Part shown: one piece after another, positions 49,884 to 57,649 of the stretch
Position numbering within the stretch: position 1 is the first letter of the stretch
How the letters are laid out: each line of letters starts with the position of its first letter
DNA from: Bradyrhizobium symbiodeficiens
GTDB taxonomy: Bacteria; Pseudomonadota; Alphaproteobacteria; Rhizobiales; Xanthobacteraceae
NCBI RefSeq assembly: GCF_002266465.3
Contig: NZ_CP029427.2
Coordinates: 6,760,501 to 6,824,500, forward strand
Direction of reading: 5' to 3'
Length of the DNA stretch: 64,000 bases
The notes under the pieces: generated by a model
What the model saw: only the letters and a program-made list of their open reading frames with translations
Told to the model about the DNA's origin: nothing
Database searches by the model: none
Translations under genes and position numbers: made by a program

Positions 49884-51506
49884 TCACCCCTTCACCAGCG
49901 CACGGTAATCCAGCCTGCGGTGGAACCAGTACTGGTAGCCGCTGATGTTCTTCTGCATCGCGACGTTGACGAAGGGCTGGTAGAGCGGGATGCGCGGGAT
50001 GTCGGTGAAGGCGAGATCGACGAAGCCCTTCACGTCCTTGTCGTAGGTGGCGGTGTCGCCGCTTGCTGCCGCGGTGCGCGCGCCGTCGATCAGCTTGTCC
50101 ATCTCCGCCGACTTGTAGCTCATGGTGTTGAAGACGGAATTGTTGCCGTGATAGCACCAGTAGAAGAAGTATTCGGGGTAATCGAGCCAGCCCGAGAACA
50201 CGTTGGTGAAGAGCGGCATCTCCTTCTTGTTCAATTCGGTGCGCCAGTTGGCGCCGGGCACCTTGTTGATGGTGGTCTTGATTCCGATCTGGGCCAGGCT
50301 CTCCTGTACCAGCACGCAGAGCGGCTCGTTGACGCCGGCGAAGTTCAGGTCGAACGAGATCGTGGTCTCGAAGCCGTTGGCCATGCCCGCTTCGGCCATC
50401 AACGCCTTCGCCTTCTCGATGTCGGTGTTGTATTTGTGCGGCTGCGGCCAGGCGACTTCGGTGGCCTTGTCCTTCGGCGCGCCGAACATCGGGTTGGCGA
50501 GGCCGAACATCACCGCGTCCATGATCTTCTGATAGGGCAGCGCATAGGCGACGGCCTGACGCACCTTGGGATTGTCGAACGGCGGCTTGGTGACGTTCAT
50601 GCCGATGTACTGGATGCCGTTGGAGAACGGCAGCGACACCACGTTGAGCTTGCCGTTCGCCTTCATCTCCTGGAAGTCCTTGTTCGGCAGTTCGTAGGAG
50701 ATGTCGGCGTCGCCACGCTCCAGCAGGGCGCGGCGGTTGCCGGCCTGCGGCACCATGCGCCAGATCACGCGCTTGATCTTCGGCAGCGGACCGCAGACCC
50801 AGTCGTCGTTGCGCTCCATGATGACTTCGGTGCCGGCGGTCCACTTCGTCACCTTGTAGGCGCCGGAGCCCGCGGTCTGCTGCTTGGTGTATTCGAGACC
50901 CCAGGGATCCTTCTCGCTGGCGTGCTTCTTCACCAGCTCGGAATTGACGATGCAGGGCACGATCACGGCGAGATCGGGGATCGTCAGCCTGTCCTTCTTC
51001 AGGAAGTCGACGCGCACGGTGTGGTCGTCGACGACGACGAACTGCTCCGGCTTCGTGAGAGACCCCGCGCTCATCTGGAAGGTCGGGAAGCCGCCGACGC
51101 TGACGGCGCGGTCGAGCGACCACTTCACGTCCTTCGCGGTCACGGGCGTGCCGTCGTGGAATTTGGCGTTCTTGCGCAGCTTGAAGGTGACCGACTTGTC
51201 GTCGATCTTGAACTCCTCGGCGAGCTCGCCCTTGAACTTGTCGCGGTCGTAATAGGGCACGCCGCCGGGGCCGCTCTTCATCTCGTGGCTGATCAGGCGG
51301 TCGTAGCAATTCCAGGACACTTCATAGCCGGGCACGTTGGTGCCGACGCCGTGGATGTCGAGATTGTTGGGGCCGCCTTCCGAGACGATCAGCAGCGTCT
51401 CCGAGCGGGCGTCGGCATAGGCCGAGGAGACCACGGACGGCATGGCCGGAAGTGCCGCTCCGGCGGCCAATCCGGAAACGGACTTGAGGAAATCGCGGCG
51501 CTTCAT
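49884..51506 (-). CDS. Dipeptide-type ABC transporter substrate-binding protein (DppA-like)
   Basis: This 540-residue periplasmic protein carries a twin-arginine signal (MKRRDFLKSVSGLAAGAALP) and is of SBP_bac_5 family: RSETLLIVSEGGPNNLDIHG at the mature N-terminus, FKLRKNAKFHDGTPVTAKDVKWSLDR at about 115-140 (HDG and VTAKD motifs), and GSGAYKVTKW at about 205. It is the first gene of the transport and atz unit. Binding pocket specificity cannot be read, but urea-type or cyanurate-type amides are likely from context. Confidence 0.93.
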   Translation of the reverse strand: MKRRDFLKSVSGLAAGAALPAMPSVVSSAYADARSETLLIVSEGGPNNLDIHGVGTNVPGYEVSWNCYDRLISHEMKSGPGGVPYYDRDKFKGELAEEFKIDDKSVTFKLRKNAKFHDGTPVTAKDVKWSLDRAVSVGGFPTFQMSAGSLTKPEQFVVVDDHTVRVDFLKKDRLTIPDLAVIVPCIVNSELVKKHASEKDPWGLEYTKQQTAGSGAYKVTKWTAGTEVIMERNDDWVCGPLPKIKRVIWRMVPQAGNRRALLERGDADISYELPNKDFQEMKANGKLNVVSLPFSNGIQYIGMNVTKPPFDNPKVRQAVAYALPYQKIMDAVMFGLANPMFGAPKDKATEVAWPQPHKYNTDIEKAKALMAEAGMANGFETTISFDLNFAGVNEPLCVLVQESLAQIGIKTTINKVPGANWRTELNKKEMPLFTNVFSGWLDYPEYFFYWCYHGNNSVFNTMSYKSAEMDKLIDGARTAAASGDTATYDKDVKGFVDLAFTDIPRIPLYQPFVNVAMQKNISGYQYWFHRRLDYRALVKG

Positions 51507-51578
51507 GGCAATTGCTCCAACACGACGTTTTTGGTTGGAACCGGATTCGCAAGGTTCGTGCCAAGGCTCAACGGGAGC

Positions 51579-51675
51579 CTGAAATCACTTCATGGTACTG
51601 AAATCACTTGTGAATATCAGTTTCAGCGCGTGCGCGGCCTTCACCTCGATCTCGAAGATTGCATACAAAGATGCA
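51579..51675. promoter_or_regulatory. Direct repeats in the transporter promoter region
   Basis: CTGAAATCACTT occurs twice (51579-51590 and 51598-51609) with 19-bp periodicity, about two helical turns. Further upstream TGCAT-ACAAAG-ATGCA (51660-51675 outer bounds) is an inverted repeat whose ATTGCATACA part resembles the candidate GntR site before atzF (41084-41097). These are the likely control sites of the dppA-led unit. Confidence 0.4.
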
Positions 51676-51730
51676 GATTTGCTCATTTAATAAGCGACAT
51701 TTGATGGTCGCCCTCCCAATAAGCATCATT

Positions 51731-51858
51731 GTCATTCCGGGCTGATGCGCAGCATCGAGCCCGGACTCCATCGGGGGCGGCAGCGTGCGCGGGACGATGG
51801 ATTCTCAGGTGCGCAATTGCGTACCATAGCTCGCCGCTGCGCGGCGCCCCGGAATGAC
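51731..51858. repeat. GTCATTCCGGG...CCCCGGAATGAC repeat
   Basis: GTCATTCCGGG at the left and CCCGGAATGAC at the right are perfect inverted complements; the interior contains TGCGCAATTGCG and GCTGCGCGGCGCC hairpin elements. This is a common mobile-palindrome-like intergenic element. A related element is at 60128-60293. It fills most of the gap before the phosphotransferase-fold gene. Confidence 0.8.
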
Positions 51859-51881
51859 GAAGAGAGGTGGAGCGCGACCGC

Positions 51882-52841
51882 TCACTCCGCCCAGATCAAC
51901 TCCTGCAACTCGACCAGATCATCCGCCTGCTCCTGCCAGCCCTCGATGCAGACATGGCTGTTGAGGTCGCTGGCGCGGTGCAGCAGCATCAGGGCCATCA
52001 GCCGGCGCTTCAGCGTGGTGTCGAGCTTCTCGTAGCCAAAGCCTTCGAGCAGGCTCTTTACCCTGCCGGGCCGGCCCGCCGCCATGAACGCGCCGGGGCC
52101 GAGCAGATCGTAATCGCGCCATCCCGCCAGCACGTCGCCGAAATCGAACAGGCCTGCGAGCGACCATTGGCCGTCATCGCAGGCAAGCAGGAAGTTCTCC
52201 GGAATGTATTCGCCGACCAGAAAGACCGGCGGCGCATCCATCGGAATGAGCTTTTCCGCATCGCGCAGGAGGTCGTCGAGGCCTTCCAGGAATTTCGGCG
52301 CGAGACCGAGACGGGTGTGCCTGGCCTTGCAGCCCTGCATCTGGGCACGCATCAAATCGTTCCAGCGCGGCTCGATGCTCGCGAGCGGTCCGAGCGGGAC
52401 GCGCTGGACGCTCGCGATGGTCTCGCCGATCTGGCGCAGCAGCCGCTCTTTCTGGTCTTCCGGCAATTGCGGCCAGACCTCCGAGCCGAGCGTGCCTGTG
52501 AGACGTGTGATGACGAGATAGGGCCAGCCGTCGCGCGCTCCCTCCGCGACGATCTCGGGGATCGGGAGATCGAGGTGGCCGGCGAGCTGCGTCAGCGAGC
52601 CGCGCTCGGAGACGAATTGTGCGTGCAGCATCGGCGGGAAGATCTTCAGGATCAGTTTGTCGCCGAGGCCAACCACGAGATTGGTGCCGGTCGCGAACAC
52701 ATGCGGTGCGCTGGTATCGAAGCCGTGGCTGCGCGCGATGTCGAGCGCGATCGGGAGCCATTGCGCGGGATCGAAGCGAAAGGCGCGGAAGCTTTCGGCG
52801 TCGGTGAAAGCTGGCAGTTCTTGCGATGAAGTCATCGTCAT
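51882..52841 (-). CDS. Phosphotransferase-fold (APH family) protein
   Basis: This aminoglycoside-phosphotransferase-like protein has about 319 residues. The ATP-site Lys is in KLILKIFPP (about 61), and WPYLVITRLTGTLG marks the hinge. The catalytic loop reads VGEYIPENFLL where H-G-D-x-x-x-x-N is usual: the His is Val and the catalytic Asp is Glu, while the Asn is kept. The metal-binding Asp is in GLFDFGDVLAGWRDYDL. So it may act on a small molecule with altered chemistry or be a non-catalytic binder. Starts at 52841 and 52835 are possible. Confidence 0.85.
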   Translation of the reverse strand: MTMTSSQELPAFTDAESFRAFRFDPAQWLPIALDIARSHGFDTSAPHVFATGTNLVVGLGDKLILKIFPPMLHAQFVSERGSLTQLAGHLDLPIPEIVAEGARDGWPYLVITRLTGTLGSEVWPQLPEDQKERLLRQIGETIASVQRVPLGPLASIEPRWNDLMRAQMQGCKARHTRLGLAPKFLEGLDDLLRDAEKLIPMDAPPVFLVGEYIPENFLLACDDGQWSLAGLFDFGDVLAGWRDYDLLGPGAFMAAGRPGRVKSLLEGFGYEKLDTTLKRRLMALMLLHRASDLNSHVCIEGWQEQADDLVELQELIWAE

Positions 52842-52884
52842 TCGGCTGCTTTTGGCTGGCTCAGTCCGAGCCAAGAAGACGGTG

Positions 52885-53011
52885 CACCTCTCCCGCTTGC
52901 GGGAGAGGTCGGCACGTAGTGCCGGGTGAGGGTTCTTTCCTCTAGGGGATTGTCCCATTGCGGAGACACCCTCTCCCCACCCCTCCCCCGCAAGCGGGGG
53001 AGGGAGCGCAC
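52885..53011. repeat. Composite CACCTCTCCCGC...GGGAGGGAGCGCAC repeat, copy B
   Basis: This 127-bp element has the same block order as 48585-48721: CTCTCCCGCTTGCGGGAGAG, GGGTGAGGG, CCCTCTCCCC and CTCCCCCGCAAGCGGGGGAG, then GAGCGCAC. It lies between same-strand genes (the UgpB-like gene and the phosphotransferase-fold gene). Confidence 0.88.
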
Positions 53012-53048
53012 CGCCCGCGCGGCTGCAGTGGTGTTCAATCGCAGCACA

Positions 53049-54371
53049 CTACCGATCCGGACTCGCGCGCTCGAACTGGCGCAAGATCTTGTTGCCGCGC
53101 TCGACCGCTGCATCGAGCGCTGCTTGCGCGCTCTTGTGACCGGCGAAGGCCTGCTCCAGCTCGTCCTCGATCGCGCCGCGGATCAGGACGAAGGAGCCGA
53201 GCCGGATGCCTTTCGAGTTCTCCGTCGGCGGATTGAGCGTGATCTCCTCGAACGAGATCGCCGCGCCCGGATTGCGCTCGTAAAAGCCCTGCGCGCGCGT
53301 CAGCTCGGAGGCGGCGCGGGTGATCGGCAGGTATCCGGTGTTCTGGTGCCAGGCGGCCTGCACGCCGGGCTGCGCCAGATAGGCGAAGAACCGCGCCACG
53401 CCCTTGTATTCCTCGCGCGGGCGGTCGCGCAGCACCCACAGGGTTGCGCCGCCGATGATCGAGTTCTGCGGCGCGCCCTTCACGTCGGGCCAATATGGCA
53501 TCATGCCGTAGCCGACCTCGAATTTCGAATTCGCCTTGATGTCGGCGCGCGTCGCCGAGGAGCCGATGAAGATGCCGCATTCGCCGTTCTGGAAACGTGG
53601 CTCGGCCGCTTGGCCGCGGCCGCCATAGTCGAACGATTTCGTCTTTTGCCATTCGGCGAGCTGGGCGATGTGTTTGACCACGACCGGATTGTTGATGGTC
53701 AATTCCGCGTCCAGCCCGGCAAAGCCGTTGCCGCGCGTCGCCAGCGGCAGATCATGGAAAGCGGAGAAATTCTCGACATGGATCCAGGACGGCCAGGACG
53801 TGGTGAAGCCGCACGCAGCACCGCGGTCGCGCAGGCGCTTTGCAGCCGCGCCCAGTTCCGGCCAGGTCTTCGGCGGCGTCTCCGGATCGAGACCCGCATC
53901 GCGGAACATGGTCTTGTTGTAATAGAGGATCGGCGTCGAGGAATTGAACGGGAACGACAGCAGATTGCCGGCCGCATCGGTGTAATAGCCGGAGACGGCG
54001 GGCAGGTAGTCGTCGAGCGAGAACGGCTCGTTCATGTCCCGCATCAGGCTGAACACCGGATAGATCGCGCCCTTGGCCGCGGTCATGGTGGCGGTGGCGA
54101 CCTCGTTGACCTGGACGATGGCGGGCTGGCTGCGCGAGCGGAAGGCGAAGATCGCGGCGGTCACCGTCTCGGTGTAGTTGCCCTTGTAAACCGGCACGAT
54201 GCGGTAGTCGGACTGCGAGGCGTTGAAGTCCGAGGCGAGCTTCCCGAGCTGGCGGCCGAGTTCGCCGGACATGGCGTGCCACCAGGCGATGTCGGTCGCG
54301 GCGCGAGCAGGAGCTGCCAAGGAGAGCGCCGCAAGAATGGCGAGGTACAAGGGGCGCAATGCTGACGTCAC
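53049..54371 (-). CDS. Sugar/glycerol-3-phosphate-type ABC binding protein (UgpB-like), orphan
   Basis: This binding protein of about 440 residues starts at GTG 54371 (signal VTSALRPLYLAILAALSLAA, ending PARA). UgpB marks are AATDIAWWHAMSGELG, FNASQSDYRIVPVYKGNYTET split at about 45-65, SSTPILYYNKTMFRDAGLDPETPPKTWPEL split at about 125-155 and NTGYLPITRAA at about 350-360. UgpB binds glycerol-3-phosphate or its diesters. Its usual partners ugpA, ugpE and ugpC are not adjacent, so it may serve a distant transporter. Confidence 0.9.
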   Translation of the reverse strand: MTSALRPLYLAILAALSLAAPARAATDIAWWHAMSGELGRQLGKLASDFNASQSDYRIVPVYKGNYTETVTAAIFAFRSRSQPAIVQVNEVATATMTAAKGAIYPVFSLMRDMNEPFSLDDYLPAVSGYYTDAAGNLLSFPFNSSTPILYYNKTMFRDAGLDPETPPKTWPELGAAAKRLRDRGAACGFTTSWPSWIHVENFSAFHDLPLATRGNGFAGLDAELTINNPVVVKHIAQLAEWQKTKSFDYGGRGQAAEPRFQNGECGIFIGSSATRADIKANSKFEVGYGMMPYWPDVKGAPQNSIIGGATLWVLRDRPREEYKGVARFFAYLAQPGVQAAWHQNTGYLPITRAASELTRAQGFYERNPGAAISFEEITLNPPTENSKGIRLGSFVLIRGAIEDELEQAFAGHKSAQAALDAAVERGNKILRQFERASPDR

Positions 54372-54568
54372 GATGGCTTTTCTCGTTTCCAGCGCCAACC
54401 GGCGGCGACCCTGCTTACGGCGCCTCCGGTGCGGTTTCAACCGGCAATGCGTCCCGGCCGCGCTGCACAATCGGCCGCGCCCGCAGCGGGTAGCCTTGTC
54501 CTTCCCATCTGCTAGATTGCATTGAACCTTTTGCTCCCGCCATAGACTCCATCACTGAGGGGTTGAGT

Positions 54569-55564
54569 GTGCCAGTGCTGAACCGTGCCGAACTCTCGCG
54601 GACCGGGGTGATCTTCGTCGCGCTTCTGCTTGCCGTCTGCATGACGGGCGCCAGTGCACGCGAGTTTCGCGCCGCCGATACCCAGACCGAGGATTACCCG
54701 ACGGTCCAGGCGCTGCGCTACATGGGCGCCCTGATCGCCGAGCGCAGCGGCGGCCGCCACGAGATCAAGGTGTTCCACTCCCGCCAGCTCGGCGAGGAAA
54801 AGGAGACCATCGAGCAGACCAGGGTCGGTGCGATCGACCTCAACCGGACCAACGTCGCGCTGATCGGCAATTTCGTGCCGGCGATGAACGTGCTCGCCAT
54901 GCCGTTCCTGTTCCGGTCCTTCGAGCACATGCAGAAGGTGCTGGACGGGCCCGTCGGCAGCGAGATCCTCGATAGTTTCGAGCCCTATGGCTTCGTCGGG
55001 CTGGCCTTCTACGATTCCGGGGCGCGGTCGATCTACAACGGCGTCCGGCCGGTAAAGTCCATCGCGGATCTCAAGGGATTGCGGATCCGGGTGCAGCAGT
55101 CGGAGTTGATGAGCCAGATGATCCGCTCGCTCGGCGCCGAGCCCGTCGAGATGCCCTATGGGCAGGTCCTCACCGGGCTCGCCAACCATCTGGTCGACGG
55201 CGCCGAGAACAATTGGCCATCTTTCGTGACGACGGACCATTTCAAGCATGCCGGCCATTACACGCTTACCGAGCACACGATGAGCCCCGAGGTGCTGGTG
55301 ATCTCGCTGAAGGCCTGGCGGAGCCTGTCGCCAGACGATCAGACCATTTTCCGGGAGGCCGCGCAGCGCTCCAGCCGGTTCATGCGCGAGAAATGGCGCG
55401 ACCTCGAGGAGCAGTCGCAGCGCAAGGCGGAGGAAGCCGGCGTCACCATCGTCAGGGATATCGACCGCAAGCCGTTCGAGGACGCGATGGTCCCGATCTA
55501 CGCCAAGGCGGCGCGCGATCCCGCCGCGGCCGCGCTGATCGAACGCATTCGCAAGGTGGAGTGA
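54569..55564 (+). CDS. TRAP-type (DctP) substrate-binding protein without permease
   Basis: This 331-residue periplasmic protein starts at GTG 54569 (GAGG eight bases upstream; TTG 54563 is less well spaced). A signal segment (TGVIFVALLLAVCMTGASA) is followed by the DctP fold: LRYMGALIAERSGGRHEIKVF, LRIRVQQSELMSQMIRSLGAEPVEMPYGQV split at about 170-195 with the family Arg, and LVDGAENNWPSF. TRAP transporters need DctQ and DctM, but here a sensor kinase starts 6 bp downstream. It is therefore likely a periplasmic sensor domain partner that signals ligand to the kinase. Confidence 0.9.
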   Translation: MPVLNRAELSRTGVIFVALLLAVCMTGASAREFRAADTQTEDYPTVQALRYMGALIAERSGGRHEIKVFHSRQLGEEKETIEQTRVGAIDLNRTNVALIGNFVPAMNVLAMPFLFRSFEHMQKVLDGPVGSEILDSFEPYGFVGLAFYDSGARSIYNGVRPVKSIADLKGLRIRVQQSELMSQMIRSLGAEPVEMPYGQVLTGLANHLVDGAENNWPSFVTTDHFKHAGHYTLTEHTMSPEVLVISLKAWRSLSPDDQTIFREAAQRSSRFMREKWRDLEEQSQRKAEEAGVTIVRDIDRKPFEDAMVPIYAKAARDPAAAALIERIRKVE

Positions 55565-55570
55565 GGCCTG

Positions 55571-57649
55571 TTGACCGGGCTTGGACACAGCGAGCACGCA
55601 GAGCGGCCGTCGGGCCCGGTCGGACGGCTGCGCGCGCGCCTCGTCGGCGTGCTGCGCGCGGTGCCGATCCGCTGGCGCATCCTGTCGATCGCGGCACTGA
55701 ATTCCGCCGTGGTGGTGGTGCTGGTGGCGATGATCTGGAACGGCGCGCAGGTGCTGGGCTCGGCCTGGGACGACGTGCGTCAGGTGCGCGAATCCGACCG
55801 GATCCTGGCGCTGCTCGAAAGCGAGACCGGGCGGCTGCAGAACCTGATCCACCGCTACATCAACCAGCCGAGCCCGGACCTGTTCGCCGAGATCCTGCTG
55901 CTGCGCGAGGCGGTGCTGGGCACGCTGAGCAACCGAGCCGCCAAGGACCCGATGCTGTCGGGCTCGGTCGAGGAGCTGGAGCGCACCACCGACCGCTTCC
56001 TCAACGGCTTCGGCGAGCTGCGCAGCGTGCAGGCGACCATCGCGAAGACCTATGAGGAGCAGGTGCAGGGGCCTGCCCGCGACATGGCCGGCCTCTATTC
56101 CATCATCGAAGGCGCCACCGGCCATCGCGACGCGCTGATCTGGCCTTCGCTCGGCAAATCCCGCGAGGCTTTCACGGCGATGCTGGTGGCGGCCAATTCC
56201 TATTACCTGTCGCTGTCGACGGGCGCAGCCGACGACGCGCGCCGCAACACCGAGACGATCGAGAAGACCATCCCCGTGATGATCGATCTCGCCGACAACG
56301 ATTTGCAGAAGATGGCCTTGCGGCGCCTTGGCGCCCGCACCGCCGCGCTGCGCGAGGGCTTTGCGAAACTCTCCGAGCAGCTTGCGAGCCGCACCGAGCT
56401 GCTCCGCAACACCATCGACGCCAGCCAGGCCGAGGCGATCGGCGCCATCGACGACCTCTCCGGCAAGATGCGCCAGCGCGAGCAGAAGGCGCAGGAGACC
56501 TTCGACCGCACGCTGGCGGATATTTCCCGGCGGGTGCTGACGATCGCCGTGATCTTCCTCGGCATCATCCTCACCGCGGGCGTGATGATCGCGCTGTCGA
56601 TCCGCCTGCCGCTGCAGCAGATCCTGACCGCGATGCGCGCGATCACGCTCGGCGACCTCGGCCGCGAGGTACAGGGCACCAAGGCCCGCGACGAGGTCGG
56701 CGCCATGGCGCGCGCGGTCGAGGTGTTCCGCGAGAACGCGATCGCGAAGCGCGAGACCGAGGACGAGCTGCGCGCGTCCAAGGAGAAGGCCGAAAGCGCG
56801 CTGCTCGAGCTCAATACCGCCCAGCAGAACTTGATCGATGCCGAGAGGCTGGCGGCGCTCGGCGGCCTCGTCGCCGGCGTCGCGCACGAGGTCAACAACC
56901 CGATCGGCATCAGCCTCACGGTGGCATCGAGCTTTGCCCGGCGCAGCGAGATCTTCGAGGCCCAGCTCAGGGGCGACGGGGGCCTGCGGCGCTCGCAGCT
57001 GGAGGAATTCGTGCAGTCCTCGCGCGACGCCTCGCAGCAGCTGGTCGCCAATCTGCAGCGCGCCGGCGAGCTGATCCAGTCGTTCAAGCAGGTCGCGGTC
57101 GACCGCTCGCATGCCGAGCGGCGGCAATTCTCTCTCAGCGAGGCCACCGACCAGATCATCGCGAGCCTTCGCCCCGTGTTGAAGCGCTCGCCGATCACGC
57201 TTCAAGTCGACGTGCCCGAGGGGCTGCTGCTCGACGGCTACCCCGGCTCCTATGGCCAGATCCTGACCAACCTCTTCCTCAACGCCGCCAACCATGCCTT
57301 CGCCGACGGGCGCGCCGGCACGATCATCATCTCGGCGCGGCCGCGCGGGGCCGACGACATCGAGATCATCTTCACCGACGACGGGGCCGGCATGACCCCC
57401 GACGTGCAGCGCCAGGCCTTTGACCCTTTCTTTACCACCCGGCGCAATGAAGGCGGTACGGGACTTGGCCTGCATATCGTCTATAACCTCGTCACCCAGC
57501 AGCTCGGCGGGCGCATGATGCTGGAATCCAAGCTGGGACAAGGCACCACTTTTCGCATTATCATGCCCCGGGTCGCCAAGGGCGGCGCGCAAAGCACAGA
57601 AAGTGACGGGACTTCTCAATGGCCGAACAGGACGATGTCCTCCACCTGA
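55571..57649 (+). CDS. Membrane sensor histidine kinase of DctB type
   Basis: This 692-residue kinase has a first membrane segment at about 35-57 (IRWRILSIAALNSAVVVVLVAMI), a long periplasmic helical domain (about 60-315), a second at about 320-343 (LTIAVIFLGIILTAGVMIALSI), then HAMP at about 345-400. The HisKA region has the phospho-His 439 in LVAGVAHEVNNPIG. The ATPase domain has NLFLNAANHAFADG and GGTGLGLHIVYNLV. It starts at TTG 55571, just after the binding-protein gene, and its last 31 bp overlap the next kinase gene. Confidence 0.92.
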   Translation: MTGLGHSEHAERPSGPVGRLRARLVGVLRAVPIRWRILSIAALNSAVVVVLVAMIWNGAQVLGSAWDDVRQVRESDRILALLESETGRLQNLIHRYINQPSPDLFAEILLLREAVLGTLSNRAAKDPMLSGSVEELERTTDRFLNGFGELRSVQATIAKTYEEQVQGPARDMAGLYSIIEGATGHRDALIWPSLGKSREAFTAMLVAANSYYLSLSTGAADDARRNTETIEKTIPVMIDLADNDLQKMALRRLGARTAALREGFAKLSEQLASRTELLRNTIDASQAEAIGAIDDLSGKMRQREQKAQETFDRTLADISRRVLTIAVIFLGIILTAGVMIALSIRLPLQQILTAMRAITLGDLGREVQGTKARDEVGAMARAVEVFRENAIAKRETEDELRASKEKAESALLELNTAQQNLIDAERLAALGGLVAGVAHEVNNPIGISLTVASSFARRSEIFEAQLRGDGGLRRSQLEEFVQSSRDASQQLVANLQRAGELIQSFKQVAVDRSHAERRQFSLSEATDQIIASLRPVLKRSPITLQVDVPEGLLLDGYPGSYGQILTNLFLNAANHAFADGRAGTIIISARPRGADDIEIIFTDDGAGMTPDVQRQAFDPFFTTRRNEGGTGLGLHIVYNLVTQQLGGRMMLESKLGQGTTFRIIMPRVAKGGAQSTESDGTSQWPNRTMSST

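Noticed and set aside
51660..51675. TGCA...TGCA pair upstream of dppA as another BoxR site
   Set aside because: The spacing is 8 bp, not 6, and the function of the operon is nitrogen scavenging; I keep it only as a weak GntR candidate.
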